Origin: Amphimedon queenslandica | Lineage: Eukaryota; Porifera; Demospongiae; Haplosclerida; Niphatidae | Direction of reading: 5' to 3' | DNA length: 64,000 bases | NCBI RefSeq assembly: GCF_000090795.2 | Contig: NW_003546381.1 | Location: 123,548-187,547 of the forward strand | Shown here: in pieces, positions 24,317-39,700 of the stretch | Numbering within the stretch: the first letter of the stretch is position 1 | How the letters are laid out: the number at the start of each line of letters is the position of its first letter | Position numbers and translations under genes: made by a program | Notes under the pieces: model-generated | Seen by the model: only the letters and a program-made list of their open reading frames with translations | Databases searched by the model: none | What the model was told of the DNA's origin: nothing

Positions 24317-25700
24317 ATCTTTGCATTCAAATCCAGCTGTAATGCAGTCAATGGCACTTAACTAAAACTATTGCATCCACAAAACTGTTTTGCAGACACA
24401 CCAAATGAAAAGTAAAGCACTTTTTAAGATTTGAGTCTCCCCTCACTCACTTGAGCTGCTTGCGTATCAAGTTTCCTGGCTAATTCCAGCCCTTCACTTC
24501 TGGATGCATTATTTGTCAACTGGTAAAATTTTTCAGCACCTTTTGCAGCAGTTTCCTACAATTTGACAATAAAAGCATTCGTCATAAACAATGTGGGCTA
24601 CTACCAAGTGAACGATTTGGTCGTATCGTCCATCTCGTAATGTAAAAACGTCAAGACTATTATTTCCTAATATATCTGACCAAACTTTCTCCGAACAAAC
24701 TAAAAATTACAAGATAGCTGTAACAAAAAAAATAATTTTAATATTAGTTACATGCTGAAGCATCCATTGTTCCTCTATCACATACAACTAAGCAGTTTTT
24801 ACTGTCTCTACTAGCCAGATCAGTGTAAGTTCTTTCAAGTTGCAAAATCGTTAGCAGTACATTCTCTTGAAAGACATCACATTGCTCTTGACTCAAATTA
24901 GAAAACTTGACGCCTCCGCTAAAATGGTCAATGGACAATACTTGGTGATAAATAACTAATTGCATTTAACACTGTCATTATAATGAGTTTAGTGACAGGT
25001 ATGATGGTGATAATAAGGTAAGCCACAAGTCACATTGCCGTTTAATATAAAATTAATTTGCAATCTGTTCTATTACCTCAATAAAATTGTTGCTGCTTCT
25101 GGAACACAGTAAACCTATCAAAAAATTGATTCTTTAGTTGATTATGTATAAATTTACCTTCCACCCCAGGTTTTCAAAGAATGTTCTAAATCTTGCCAAA
25201 GCAGTAGTCTTACCAGCACACGGTCCTATTATGTAGATGTAATTACAGTGTCATTATATACAAGGTGTGATTCCATGATTATAGGTTTAAAATTACTTTC
25301 TCTACAAAGCTAGGTAGGTATTTGTGAATTTATAGATGGGAAAAAGCATTTTCAATGGCCACACCTGCATTTTCAATGGCCACACCTGACACCTTCCCAC
25401 ATGCATGTGCTTATTGCCACAAATTTTTGAGTAGAGATCTAGTCTACTAGATCTATCCACAAAAACTGCAAAATATTATAATTTTACAGTAACACTATTT
25501 TACTACAAAGAAAGGGCTGGGTGGAGGCTTACTAAAGCATAATCATAATTATTTCCAGTTAAATCTGATACTGATCTTTATCAACCACACAAATAAGTGG
25601 AACAACTTTTCTCATTTTCTGATCACTCACCTCCAGTTAACACAACTTTGTACACTACGCGGTGGGTAGTTGCTACTACAGAACGTTTTTCAGCAGACAT
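22311..25700 (-). CDS. Ttd14: TTD14-type P-loop NTPase with C-terminal CYTH-like domain
   Basis: The Drosophila relative (TRPL translocation defect 14) binds GTP and phosphatidylinositol phosphate and is needed for rhodopsin and TRPL trafficking. Start [20 protein letters not shown] at 25700. Exon 1 ends 25631 and splices to the Walker A exon ([16 protein letters not shown]). The next exons give [15 protein letters not shown], then [15 protein letters not shown] with [13 protein letters not shown] (Walker B-like). Further exons give [29 protein letters not shown], and [20 protein letters not shown]. The C-terminal CYTH-like part has [20 protein letters not shown], then [15 protein letters not shown] and a last exon ending MFNLSKK* at 22311. 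The order of all conserved blocks matches the family. Introns hold an array fragment, a MITE and a CA microsatellite. Confidence 0.93.
23213..23379. mobile_element. Palindromic MITE, 'gagcatgcgtata' family, degenerate (TTD14 intron)
   Basis: Ends CCATATGGTAGGAGAC and AATTTCCTGCTATACGG, TA-flanked. The centre (GGCCATGTGCCATAGAGCAT) matches 11310-11515. Confidence 0.7.
23528..23895 (+). repeat. Tandem-unit element, about two units (TTD14 intron)
   Basis: Starts CAGGGTTTCCAGCACAAAGT, then CTAAGTGAGCTAAACAGC. Units follow with ACATGTATATGTATCAGAAA. The right terminus is missing. Confidence 0.8.
23994..24152 (-). repeat. Second copy of the foldback spacer repeat
   Basis: Inverted copy of about 1780-1945. 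Shared words include CATTGGGGGTCATTGCCTAGG, read here on the minus strand as GACCCCCAATGCCTAGGCC on plus, and GGCTGAGTTGGAC. No long arms flank it here. Confidence 0.8.
24253..24315. repeat. (CA)n microsatellite, about 30 units
   Basis: Uninterrupted CA dinucleotides in a TTD14 intron. Confidence 0.97.
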
Positions 25701-25882
25701 AATAGACCTCAAAACTAATCTCAAGCCAGTAGCTCAAAACAGCACTGAGGTACTTCCGTTCTTCGAGGATTTTCCAGATCGGGAGGTGGGCAAACCACTA
25801 CATGTAGATCTAGTTGATTATATAATTTTATTTTAAAATAAAAACAAAAAAAATTATTTTCGTCTGAAAGTCCTGACCATTT
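25701..25882. other. Gap between ST7 3' end and TTD14 start
   Basis: 182 bases; must contain the TTD14 promoter. A poly-A/T stretch lies at 25826-25860. Nothing else recognised. Confidence 0.4.
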
Positions 25883-27358
25883 TCAATTAAGACCTAGGAT
25901 CCCTTCGGGAAGGAGTTTTTGAAGAAGTGTAAGAAAAATAGTTGTAACAGTTTTGGCATACTGTGTCATCGCTTGGGGGAAATGATAAGCAATAACAGTG
26001 AGACTCATAAAACTGAAACACAGCACACCTGTGAAGACCATGAAAAAGGGAGCATCACGCTGCGGGAAAACCGAAACTTCGTGATGCTGTGGTAATAGCT
26101 CCCGATCAACAATCTCAACATTAGAGGGATAAGGAGGGAAATGGTTGCCTCGTTCCAAGGGAAATGGAATCCTTTGAAACGTTGCTTCCCAAGACGATGC
26201 CAACAGTGCCAAAGACCCATCAATTCTCTTCCAGTGACTAAGGTGATGGAAAGCATATCCTATAGCTTCGCTGTCACCTCTCTTGACGATATGCTCGGAG
26301 GGAGGGATCAAAGGTTTTAGTTCTAAAAGATACCGAGGGACATGAGGGTTTAGTTCAACTGCACGATAAATAGCATCATAGACTGCAAGTTCGGGTGGCG
26401 TTGGGCCACGTCGAGGATCAATAGACAACTTTTCTCCAAGAGCTTTAGCCTTCAATAGGGCAACAGTATAGCTCAGGGAGGTAGACTTGTGCAACAGTGA
26501 TTCCTCGTGCTTTGACAAAAAGGTATTGAGTTCACAATAGCTTTGAGATTCCAAGAGACATTCTGTTAGGTTCTCGTAAATGTTAACCAAAAACAGAGCA
26601 CGCGAGTCTTTCAAAAGGTCCCGGTAGAGTTTAATGGCTTCTTTAACCTTTCCTAAACGTCTCGCACATACGGCTAGCCTAAACCTACAGTATGCACACA
26701 CGTTAGCATTACGCTCATGGACAGGTTTATAGACAGGATCACTGTGACATAAAATTGATGAATCTTTATGATTAGCCTCTGCCGATTTCAGAGCTTGTTT
26801 CAGAAGGTCTTCAACATCAAGCATGCTTTGAGCCTCTTCTTCGGCGAGGAGTATTAATGCAGGGACACAATTTGGATTCATTTCCAGAGCACTATGAGCA
26901 ATGGCTACACGCTCCTGACGATCTTTCTCCTTCCATGCACTTATCATGAGTACATCGGCAGGATCATCATCAAATCCGATTCCTTCGTGAGTGAATATTG
27001 AGAGACAGTAAGATGTGCTTAGATCAAAATCATAGTCAGTGATGACATTACGGTTGGTTTCTAATTGATAACGATACAGTTCGGCACCACGGAATAAAGC
27101 CATTGAGTTTCTAATAGGTTTAGCATCAGCAAGCTTCTTCTGTTTAGATGCTGAGTTTTCTTTCTTTAGGACCAGGAAAGATGGCAGGAAAGCCTTTCCA
27201 AAAGCAGCTAGTCGTTCAATGATGGACAATCCGTATATTGTAAAGTGTAGCCACTCCAGAAACATCAGCATACCAGATAGTAAAGAAGAAGTCCCTGTTA
27301 GCAGTAGGTAAAACTGAGTTGTCGTGTTGTTGAAGAAGTTGTCCACTGAGTTCATCAT
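25883..27358 (-). CDS. ST7: ST7 (suppressor of tumorigenicity 7) homologue, single exon
   Basis: 491 residues in one uninterrupted exon; an in-frame TGA lies upstream of the ATG at 27358, fixing the start. ST7/ST7L are multi-pass membrane proteins with TPR-like repeats and a disputed tumour-suppressor role. The LTGTSSLLSGM block is the second hydrophobic segment in vertebrate ST7. MALFRGAELYRYQ, ALILLAEEEA, CARRLGKVKEAIKLYRDL, AVELNPHVPRYLLELKPLI, HIVKRGDSEAIGYAFHHL and the C-terminal DRELLPQHHEVSVFPQRD follow in family order, then a membrane helix near residue 445. Relative to vertebrates the N-terminal ~45 residues, including the first membrane segment, are absent. Lack of introns beside intron-dense neighbours suggests intron loss or retroposition. 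Confidence 0.97.
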   Translation of the reverse strand: MMNSVDNFFNNTTTQFYLLLTGTSSLLSGMLMFLEWLHFTIYGLSIIERLAAFGKAFLPSFLVLKKENSASKQKKLADAKPIRNSMALFRGAELYRYQLETNRNVITDYDFDLSTSYCLSIFTHEGIGFDDDPADVLMISAWKEKDRQERVAIAHSALEMNPNCVPALILLAEEEAQSMLDVEDLLKQALKSAEANHKDSSILCHSDPVYKPVHERNANVCAYCRFRLAVCARRLGKVKEAIKLYRDLLKDSRALFLVNIYENLTECLLESQSYCELNTFLSKHEESLLHKSTSLSYTVALLKAKALGEKLSIDPRRGPTPPELAVYDAIYRAVELNPHVPRYLLELKPLIPPSEHIVKRGDSEAIGYAFHHLSHWKRIDGSLALLASSWEATFQRIPFPLERGNHFPPYPSNVEIVDRELLPQHHEVSVFPQRDAPFFMVFTGVLCFSFMSLTVIAYHFPQAMTQYAKTVTTIFLTLLQKLLPEGILGLN

Positions 27359-27469
27359 GAGAGTTCACACCAAGGGATGACACTTCTTTCTAAATAAAGC
27401 GCATTTGATCTACTTTCTTCTCCAAACCGCACCCGCTATTGTGACTGTGTACTTAATTTAAAATTCAAA
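27359..27469. promoter_or_regulatory. 111 bp bidirectional promoter, ST7 / 27470 gene
   Basis: Only 111 bases separate the two divergent start codons. No TATA box is obvious. Confidence 0.55.
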
Positions 27470-27931
27470 ATGCCGAAATCAAAGCGACGAAAGCAGAGAG
27501 TCGCTGAAGCTTCTCGTCACTTACAAAAGGCAAGGAAGAAATTAGAAAAAGAGGCCAAGAAGGAAAACAATATTTCTGACGATGCTACACCTAAAGATAG
27601 TGAAATCTCTGCTGAGGAAGTCTCTATTAAATCCAAAGACTGTACCCCACCTCTTGATGATGAAACCACTGTGGATGAGTCGGTGGATGAGTCTCTTGCT
27701 GACACTGACGAGGGGAATAATGGCTGGCTCGGCTATACTTTAGATGGTTTTTACACTGGATTGGCTAAGGTGGGTATAACGAAATTTTTCGAGACTCTTG
27801 GTTGTGTGATGGGTAATTTTGGAGAACCTGGATTTAAAAAAATGAAGCGATTGAAGTATAGTAGGGTTCCCCACTGTGGCATAGTGCATGCGGCTTCTTG
27901 TCTGTGCATGGATTGTCAAGTTGCTCAATAA
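27470..27931 (+). CDS. Lys-rich ORF; probable first exon of the MTFR-like gene, or a separate 153-residue protein
   Basis: Starts MPKSKRRKQRVAEASRHLQK, a basic coiled-coil-prone head, then an acidic Ser/Thr segment, then GWLGYTLDGFYTGLAK. Directly after LAK comes a good donor (AAG|GTGGGT, 27768-27769) in phase 0, the same phase as the acceptor at 28989, so splicing into the MTFR-like exons is possible. The frame also stays open past the donor for another ~53 residues with a Cys-rich end (CGIVHAASCLCMDC) to a stop at 27931. I do not recognise the N-terminal sequence in any family. Both readings may be used as alternative transcripts. Confidence 0.6.
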   Translation: MPKSKRRKQRVAEASRHLQKARKKLEKEAKKENNISDDATPKDSEISAEEVSIKSKDCTPPLDDETTVDESVDESLADTDEGNNGWLGYTLDGFYTGLAKVGITKFFETLGCVMGNFGEPGFKKMKRLKYSRVPHCGIVHAASCLCMDCQVAQ

Positions 27932-27974
27932 TAAAATTACAATGAGAGAATTTTTAATTTAATTTTTTTCTCAT

Positions 27975-28310
27975 GCATAATGTACATGAGCTGATATCAA
28001 ATTTGAATTTAAACTTTAAATTCATAAAAAAATTCAAATTTGATTGGATTAAAGTTGCTCAAAAATAGCCTTTGGTTGATGGCCAAATTTCATCGAAAAT
28101 GGTTAGGAGAGAATTTTCTAATTTTATTATTTTTTGATACATATACATGTTCTTATAATTGTATATTAACTTTGAGCTGATTCCATTCAAATTTGAATTT
28201 TTAATGAAGTTTTAAAGTTGCTCAAAAGTTGGGCCAATGACCAAAGACTGTAGCCTTTGGTCTTTAGCCAAATTTCATCAAAATGGCTAGAAGAGAATTC
28301 TTCATTGAGC
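27975..28310 (-). repeat. Tandem-unit element fragment, inverted
   Basis: About 1.7 units with AAAGTTGCTCAAAAGTTGGG and CCAAAGACTGTAGCCTTTGG. Both termini are missing. Confidence 0.75.
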
Positions 28311-28319
28311 TCCCTTTCT

Positions 28320-28485
28320 AAAACAAAGTTTATCACTTTGATAGCAATTTACCAAAATAATTAAAACACACCAATATAAACAACTATGTTCATGCTCAGT
28401 GGAACATTGCCAAAAATTTGCCAAATTAAAACCCAGCAATCACCAAAAATTATATTTACCTCTCCAAAATTACAAGCTACATGTA
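28320..28485. repeat. Decayed MITE of the 'gagcatgcgtata' family
   Basis: GTTCATGCTCAGTGGAACAT, TTGCCAAATTAAAACCCAGC and CTCTCCAAAATTACAAGCTA match the family at low identity. Confidence 0.5.
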
Positions 28486-28497
28486 TATTATGTGATA

Positions 28498-28703
28498 CTG
28501 TATAACGGGAAATTTTGGAAGGAATTAAATTGGGCGAATTTGGTATTTTGATAGTCATTTGCCAAAAGAAAATCCACCATTTTGAGCAATTATACGCATG
28601 CTCAATGGCACGTGGCCACTAATTTGCCAAATTAAAATTTGCCAATCACCAAAATTTAGTAATTCGCCAAATTTAACTCCCTCCAAAATTTCCCGATATA
28701 CGG
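28498..28703. mobile_element. Palindromic MITE, 'gggaaattttggaagg' family
   Basis: TA-flanked (28496-28497, 28704-28705). Ends CTGTATAACGGGAAATTTTG and CAAAATTTCCCGATATACGG. Confidence 0.85.
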
Positions 28704-28988
28704 TAATCTATGATAGCAAAATGTATTCATCTTGTGTATTACACTTTTTCTAAAGACAATTACACCTAAGAAAAGAATTGCAATAATTACATGTAGAGCT
28801 ACATTGATTAAAGCTGCATGGAGAATTGTTTGGGTGGTCATTTGAACTATGGAATTTCATGTTGTTGGAGTCATAAAGAGTAAAATGAATGCCAAATGTA
28901 ATGATGCATACCATGTTTTATCATTTTTATGATCAGCGTTGTATTCAATGCATATGCATATTGTATTTTTTTACTTTATTTATTTTAG

Positions 28989-30834
28989 AGAGTAGAGGTT
29001 GCCAAAGATGTTATTTTTCCATCTAGAGTTTTAAAACGGGAATTAGAAGATGCTCAGAGACGTTTAAAAGAGATGGAGACGGAACTGATTGCTATGAAAG
29101 CTACAGGAAGCGGCCAATCTGAAGTAATTATTTCTACTGTAATCTATCATTCAAGCTAGCATACTGTAGTAGAGTTGTGGTTATGGTAATACCAGGGTTT
29201 CATATAGGGGAATATCCCCTGTTCTAAGTTCCCCCTAATTAGTTTAGGTAAATGATTAGCTTTTGATGGAATTAACTTATCAACAAGTAGAATAGAAAAA
29301 TCAGCTTTTGCTTGAATGCAAGCCCCAAAAACGATGTGACATTATTATCAATTTTGACATGTTCCCCTTGGCCTGTATGAAATCCATAGTAATACATGAC
29401 ATTAACAACTTACATCACTGCTATGAATTACTAAAATTTAATGTTGAATAAACATACATTTGTACATGAACATACATGTACAGAATTAATAGTTGCAATG
29501 TTGGACAGTGCCAACTGTGTCATTTTGTATTGAATTACGATAAACTACCGTATACCGGTTAATTTTTGTGATAGAAAATTTTTGTGAATCTTGCATTTCT
29601 AAGATTTTACAGGATTAATTTTTGCAAATAGCTTGTAACCTGCACCACATGGCAATGGAGATGCAGAATTTCATGGTGGAAAAATTTTGCGAAAAAGCAA
29701 GAAACCGCAAAATTTACGAAAATATTTCACCGCAAAAATAAACTGGTATACGGTATATATGATAGACTGTAAGTAGTGCTTATGTATGTACATTAGCTAA
29801 TATTGTAATTGTTTTATAATAATAATTATTCCTTTATACAGGGCACATCTGCAGTACAAGAAGTACCTGCAGCTCCCCCTCCTCCCCCTCCTCCTCCTCC
29901 TCCTCCTCCTCCTCCTCCTCCTCCCCCTCCATCATTTTCTACTATGCCCAAACTTATTATAACTAGGAAAAGAAAAGCTCTTGTAAGTTTAGTACATGTG
30001 TTTCTACTTCTTTGCTTTTTTATGTTACATGTGCTACATATTGTAAAGGAAAAAATTACTAAGCCATCCATTTGCAAAATTTAGTGCATCATTTGAAAAC
30101 AGAGGTAGTAAAATTTATAATCTTGAATAATATCAAAATTAAAAGTTTTTAACATGTGGTATATATGACTTTCAAAGCACTGTAAATCTGTAATCACATT
30201 AAGTATATGTCATTGATGCCAAAATACAGCATTCATTATGTACATTATTTTGTATTTTCTAGAGTACTAACAATGTGAATAATGATAAATTTGTGGTGTC
30301 ATTAGCTGATCTAAAAAGTGTCAAACTGAGCAAGACATCAAGAAAGAGTAACCCACCAAAGAGGTAAGTGCATTAACATCCTGTGTGGTCATACACTCGT
30401 GTGTTCCTCTTTTCTTGCTATAGCTGCACTCCTCAAATGGAATTCAAGAAGAAGCTACGATCTGTTAAGGGCGATCGTAGCCCAGGTGGTACAGTGATAC
30501 GTAGTAACAAGAGAAGAGAATCAACTGCTGAAGGTCTGACACCAATGATTGCACAAGCATTGAGAAAAAAATTTGAGGTACATATCTTTATATCTTATGT
30601 GTAATGAGCACTTATGCGTAGTGAAAATTTATTTCCCTTAATTTGATTAATCTTATTCTTTAGGCTGCGTACCCTTTGTCTCCTGAAAATTCAACTAGTT
30701 CTGCTCATAATTCACCTCCTCCTCCATCAGGACAAACCAGAGGTCCTCCTTCACCACCCCAGCAGTCTCTTGAAAAAGAACTCTCTCATTCTCACGTTAC
30801 AACTCCATCTGTTTGTGATATACGAAATATTTAA
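28989..30834 (+). CDS. Mitochondrial fission regulator (MTFR)-like C-terminal exons
   Basis: MTFR1/MTFR2/MTFR1L are mitochondrial proteins that affect fission. Exons: 28989-29122 (FPSRVLKRELEDAQRRLKEM, coiled coil), 29842-29982 (GTSAVQEVPA, long poly-Pro, SFSTMPKLIITRKRKAL), 30263-30362 (FVVSLADLKSVKLSKTSRKS), 30422-30576 (LRSVKGDRSPGG, EGLTPMIAQALRKKFE), 30665-30834 (Pro/Ser-rich, ending SVCDIRNI*). The order coiled coil, poly-Pro, 'L-x-SVKL', 'LRSVK', 'I-x-x-AL-(K/R)-KKF' matches the MTFR C-terminal half. No MTFR-like N terminus is visible; the upstream exon at 27470 is the best candidate 5' exon. Boundaries are read from GT/AG sites and may be off by a few bases. Ends 84 bases before the AGC kinase start. 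Confidence 0.75.
29548..29753. mobile_element. Palindromic MITE (MTFR-like intron)
   Basis: Ends CCGTATACCGGTTAATTTTTG and AATAAACTGGTATACGG are flanked by TA (29546-29547, 29754-29755). Confidence 0.8.
29873..29933. repeat. Coding CCT/CCC repeat (poly-proline)
   Basis: About 61 bases of (CCT)n/(CCCCCT) encoding an unbroken proline run. A candidate for length polymorphism. Confidence 0.9.
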
Positions 30835-30917
30835 TATTTTATGTTATTTTTAAGATAATTTAATTATCATAATAATTTTTTATAAACTCCGCCTATAGTA
30901 GGCGGCAACTGAAAAAA

Positions 30918-36299
<5,382 letters not shown>

Positions 36300-36704
36300 T
36301 TGTTTAATTTTTATTTGTTTTTTTAGATGTTTTTTTTGTCGTTTTTATTTTGAAAATTATCAATGACAAACAAAAATATAATATTAAGAAGTAACACAAA
36401 ATTGAAAGATAGTGCTTAATATTCAATTTTATTGTGTAAAGTCCTTACTGGTGTAGTAGTTTTGTTTGATCTGTATAGTTTAAAAATTTTTTTGATATTA
36501 TATGCTACAAAATTTGATCACAATTAGCTATTTTACAAATAAAAAATGCAGAGAAAAAACATGTCTAATGCTCATAAAAATATTTTAATACTGAAAACAG
36601 TGATCATCAATACTAATAAGATAGCAAAGTTACTTCAAAAACACAAAATTAAATACAATTAACAGACTAATAATAGAAACAATTAAATAATACTGTCTTA
36701 AGTA
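36300..36704. other. Gap between convergent kinase and beta-helix gene 3' ends
   Basis: 405 AT-rich bases carrying both 3' UTRs. AATAAA-like signals occur near 36537. No other feature seen. Confidence 0.5.
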
Positions 36705-39700
36705 TTACAGTTCCACACTTACAAAATGATAACGGTCACCACTTTTTATGAATTCCCAATTTTGAGTAGCACCATATTCTCTCATACTTGTTTCTGTCAA
36801 AGTATTTCTTTGACTTCTTCTCTTGTTTCTTAAACGGCCTATAACTCTTACGGTAAGAAATATGACAGGCATTCCTAACAAAAGGACAATTAGAGGCATA
36901 TAATACCACACTAAAAGAAAATACTCAGAAGTGGCAGTATCTCTGTCAAGAGAAGCAAAATCACATTGAATGCTATCACTGGTAATATTAGTTGCGTTGT
37001 AAGAGAAGGTTTCATTAAAGAATGAACTAGTTTGCATTGATAAAAGAAGAATGAAGATTAGCTGGACGATCACTTCAATAGCATTTGTTAGCAGTGCCTT
37101 GTATGGCCTGACATAGCCATATAAAGTCATTGTGCACATGATAAGTAAGGTCAAATACGTCTAAAAATAAAAAATCAAAATAATTTCCTTGTAGCAAACA
37201 CTACTATACCAATTATAACTCACAGTGTTATTAGGTATGATAATTACTATAAGAAATAGTAGCCTTCTGTTAATTTCCACTACTGACCACCATGACAAAT
37301 TTTCTGTAAATGGCTCTCCAAATGAAGATTTAATTCTATGAAGCCAACCAAGCATCTACAAGGACTCACAATTAAACAAAGAAACCCAAAAATATCTCTA
37401 ACTTGTTGATTTTTGCAAGTCAGTATAGCCAATATAAGAAGTAAAATAGAAATAATAGCCAATAGAATAGCAATAATTACGGCAGGAATAGCCACAAATA
37501 AGTGATCTTTTTGAAAGCACAACAAAGAACCATCAAAATACCATACCTACATGTATTATATAAACAGTAATTAATTATTATCCATTAAAGTTATTTATAG
37601 TAAGCATCAGATTTATTTGTGTCAGTAGCAATTATATAATGGTGTATAGCACTTTATTTTTTAAAGGGGTTTATTTTAGTGGTTTTGCTGTAAATTGTAA
37701 TTCGCGGTTTTTAATTTGGCAATTTTTGTGTACACGTGCATTACTGAGCATGCGCATTAATGATTGGTAATTTTAATATTGGCGATTCTGCTTGCAAACT
37801 GCCAATTGCCAGAATAAAACACCACTGAATTAAAGCACCATACAGTATATTGCTTATAAAATATGCATTGACAACTAAAATCAAAATGAATAATTATTAT
37901 GCTCTAGACTCAAAATGTACTATTACAATATGAAAAAGTTGTGAGCTTACATGACCATTTTGAGGAACATAAGGACAATTCAGTACACTCATAGCAGCAT
38001 AAGCAGTCTGAGGATAAACAAGTAATAGTGCAAGCCACAAACCATGAAACTTTAACACACCAGGTCTGCACCTATTGAAGCATAACTTACCAGCAATATA
38101 TGACCTAGAAGTAAGTCAGTTAGGTAAGAATGAAAAATGCTAGTGCTATACTCACCTTACGACAATAATAAAAGATATAACAACAACTGATACTAGTAGT
38201 GGAAGGAACCGAAGTAGGTAGGAATTTGATACAGACAATTCAGCATCAATACAAAAATCATATGGAAAGTATAAACCCATAAAACTGGATAGGTAATAAA
38301 GCTATTTTTTAAAGTTAAATGTAAAAATATGCTTAACAGTTGCTTACATAAACACTGTGCTTCTGAAATGATAAGGGAAACTGCTGCGTAGCCAGTGGAG
38401 CAATCTATTATAATATAAATTGCTGGTAAAAAGGGAAAGATAGTGTTTCTCGACTTACTTGAATGTAAAATAAAAATGGATACAAAAAGGATGGAAATGG
38501 TTTGTCAACAGCCACAATGAAGAGAAGTATTAATACATCAACAATTACTATACAAACAAAAGAATTATTAAGTTTTGATATGCCATTTGAAATAATCAAA
38601 TCTGTAATAAAAACAACATTACTATTGTCAGATTTTATTATCAATTTTAGGCCTGACAATACAATAGCAAATTTATACAACACTAACAATAATTTATAGA
38701 TAAGGAAATATTCATGAATTGATTACACACACACATACCCAATGCTAGTATCAAGTAAACGTATTGATGGCTACACGTTATACATTTGTTAAACAATACA
38801 CTCACTCCTTTTCCACTAGGACAACTGCCACACAGGATACCTATTAGCAAAATTAATTGATATCTATAATATGTTCATCATATTTGAAATACTGAAGTTA
38901 AAACCTAACAATTATGCTTACAAGTAAAAGTATAAAATACCTGTGCGGCCACAGGCACATTGTTTATCAGGATAAGAGTTAGAGTAAGAGTAAGCACACT
39001 GTGATTCTCCCAGACTCGTATTAAAAAAACACTGGCAGTAACCAGGAGGACACTCATATAAGAAAAGATTCGGTGTCTGATTGTACACGTGAGTAGCCCA
39101 CATATGAGACTATAAATGAGAAACCAAAAAGTTTTTGGAAAAGAGTAAAAAGGAAAGACGATGAATCAATATTCATCCAAGAGAAAAACTCATGTGCAAA
39201 TTACACAGAACAATTAGACAATGAAAGCAATCATACTTTAATCACAATAGCATCTTGATCCTTCTCACAGGCAAGAACTTGGTCTTGATTCATATCACAT
39301 TGACAGTAGTTTAAATTATGATCGGACGTCAATGACCAACCAATTGGACAATCAACGATATTAAAAGGAATATCACTAACTTTCTATAAAATTGGAAAAA
39401 TGATGAATGAAATATGAGCAGAGAGCAATAGAAGCTATAATAAAATCAATAATGAATGATACTAACAGATGCACTATCAGCAGAGACTGCTATACTACCA
39501 ATACTGTAGTTTCCTGGTAACGTCTTGTTATAATAAAATGTAACATTAGCAACAAATGGCTCTTCAGTTATCAAGAAAATGTTAGGATTGATACTCACAT
39601 CATCAATAAAATTATTCTACAAAAAAACTACTGATACTCAGAACTGAGTACATACATCTAAATACCTTCATAATTTGTTCATATGTAAGGCTAAAAGTTG

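Noticed and set aside
25597-25836. 79-codon plus-strand open frame
   Set aside because: It is antisense to the first exon and promoter of the TTD14 gene.
29826-30077. Minus-strand poly-glycine open frame
   Set aside because: It is the complement of the poly-proline coding repeat in the MTFR-like gene.
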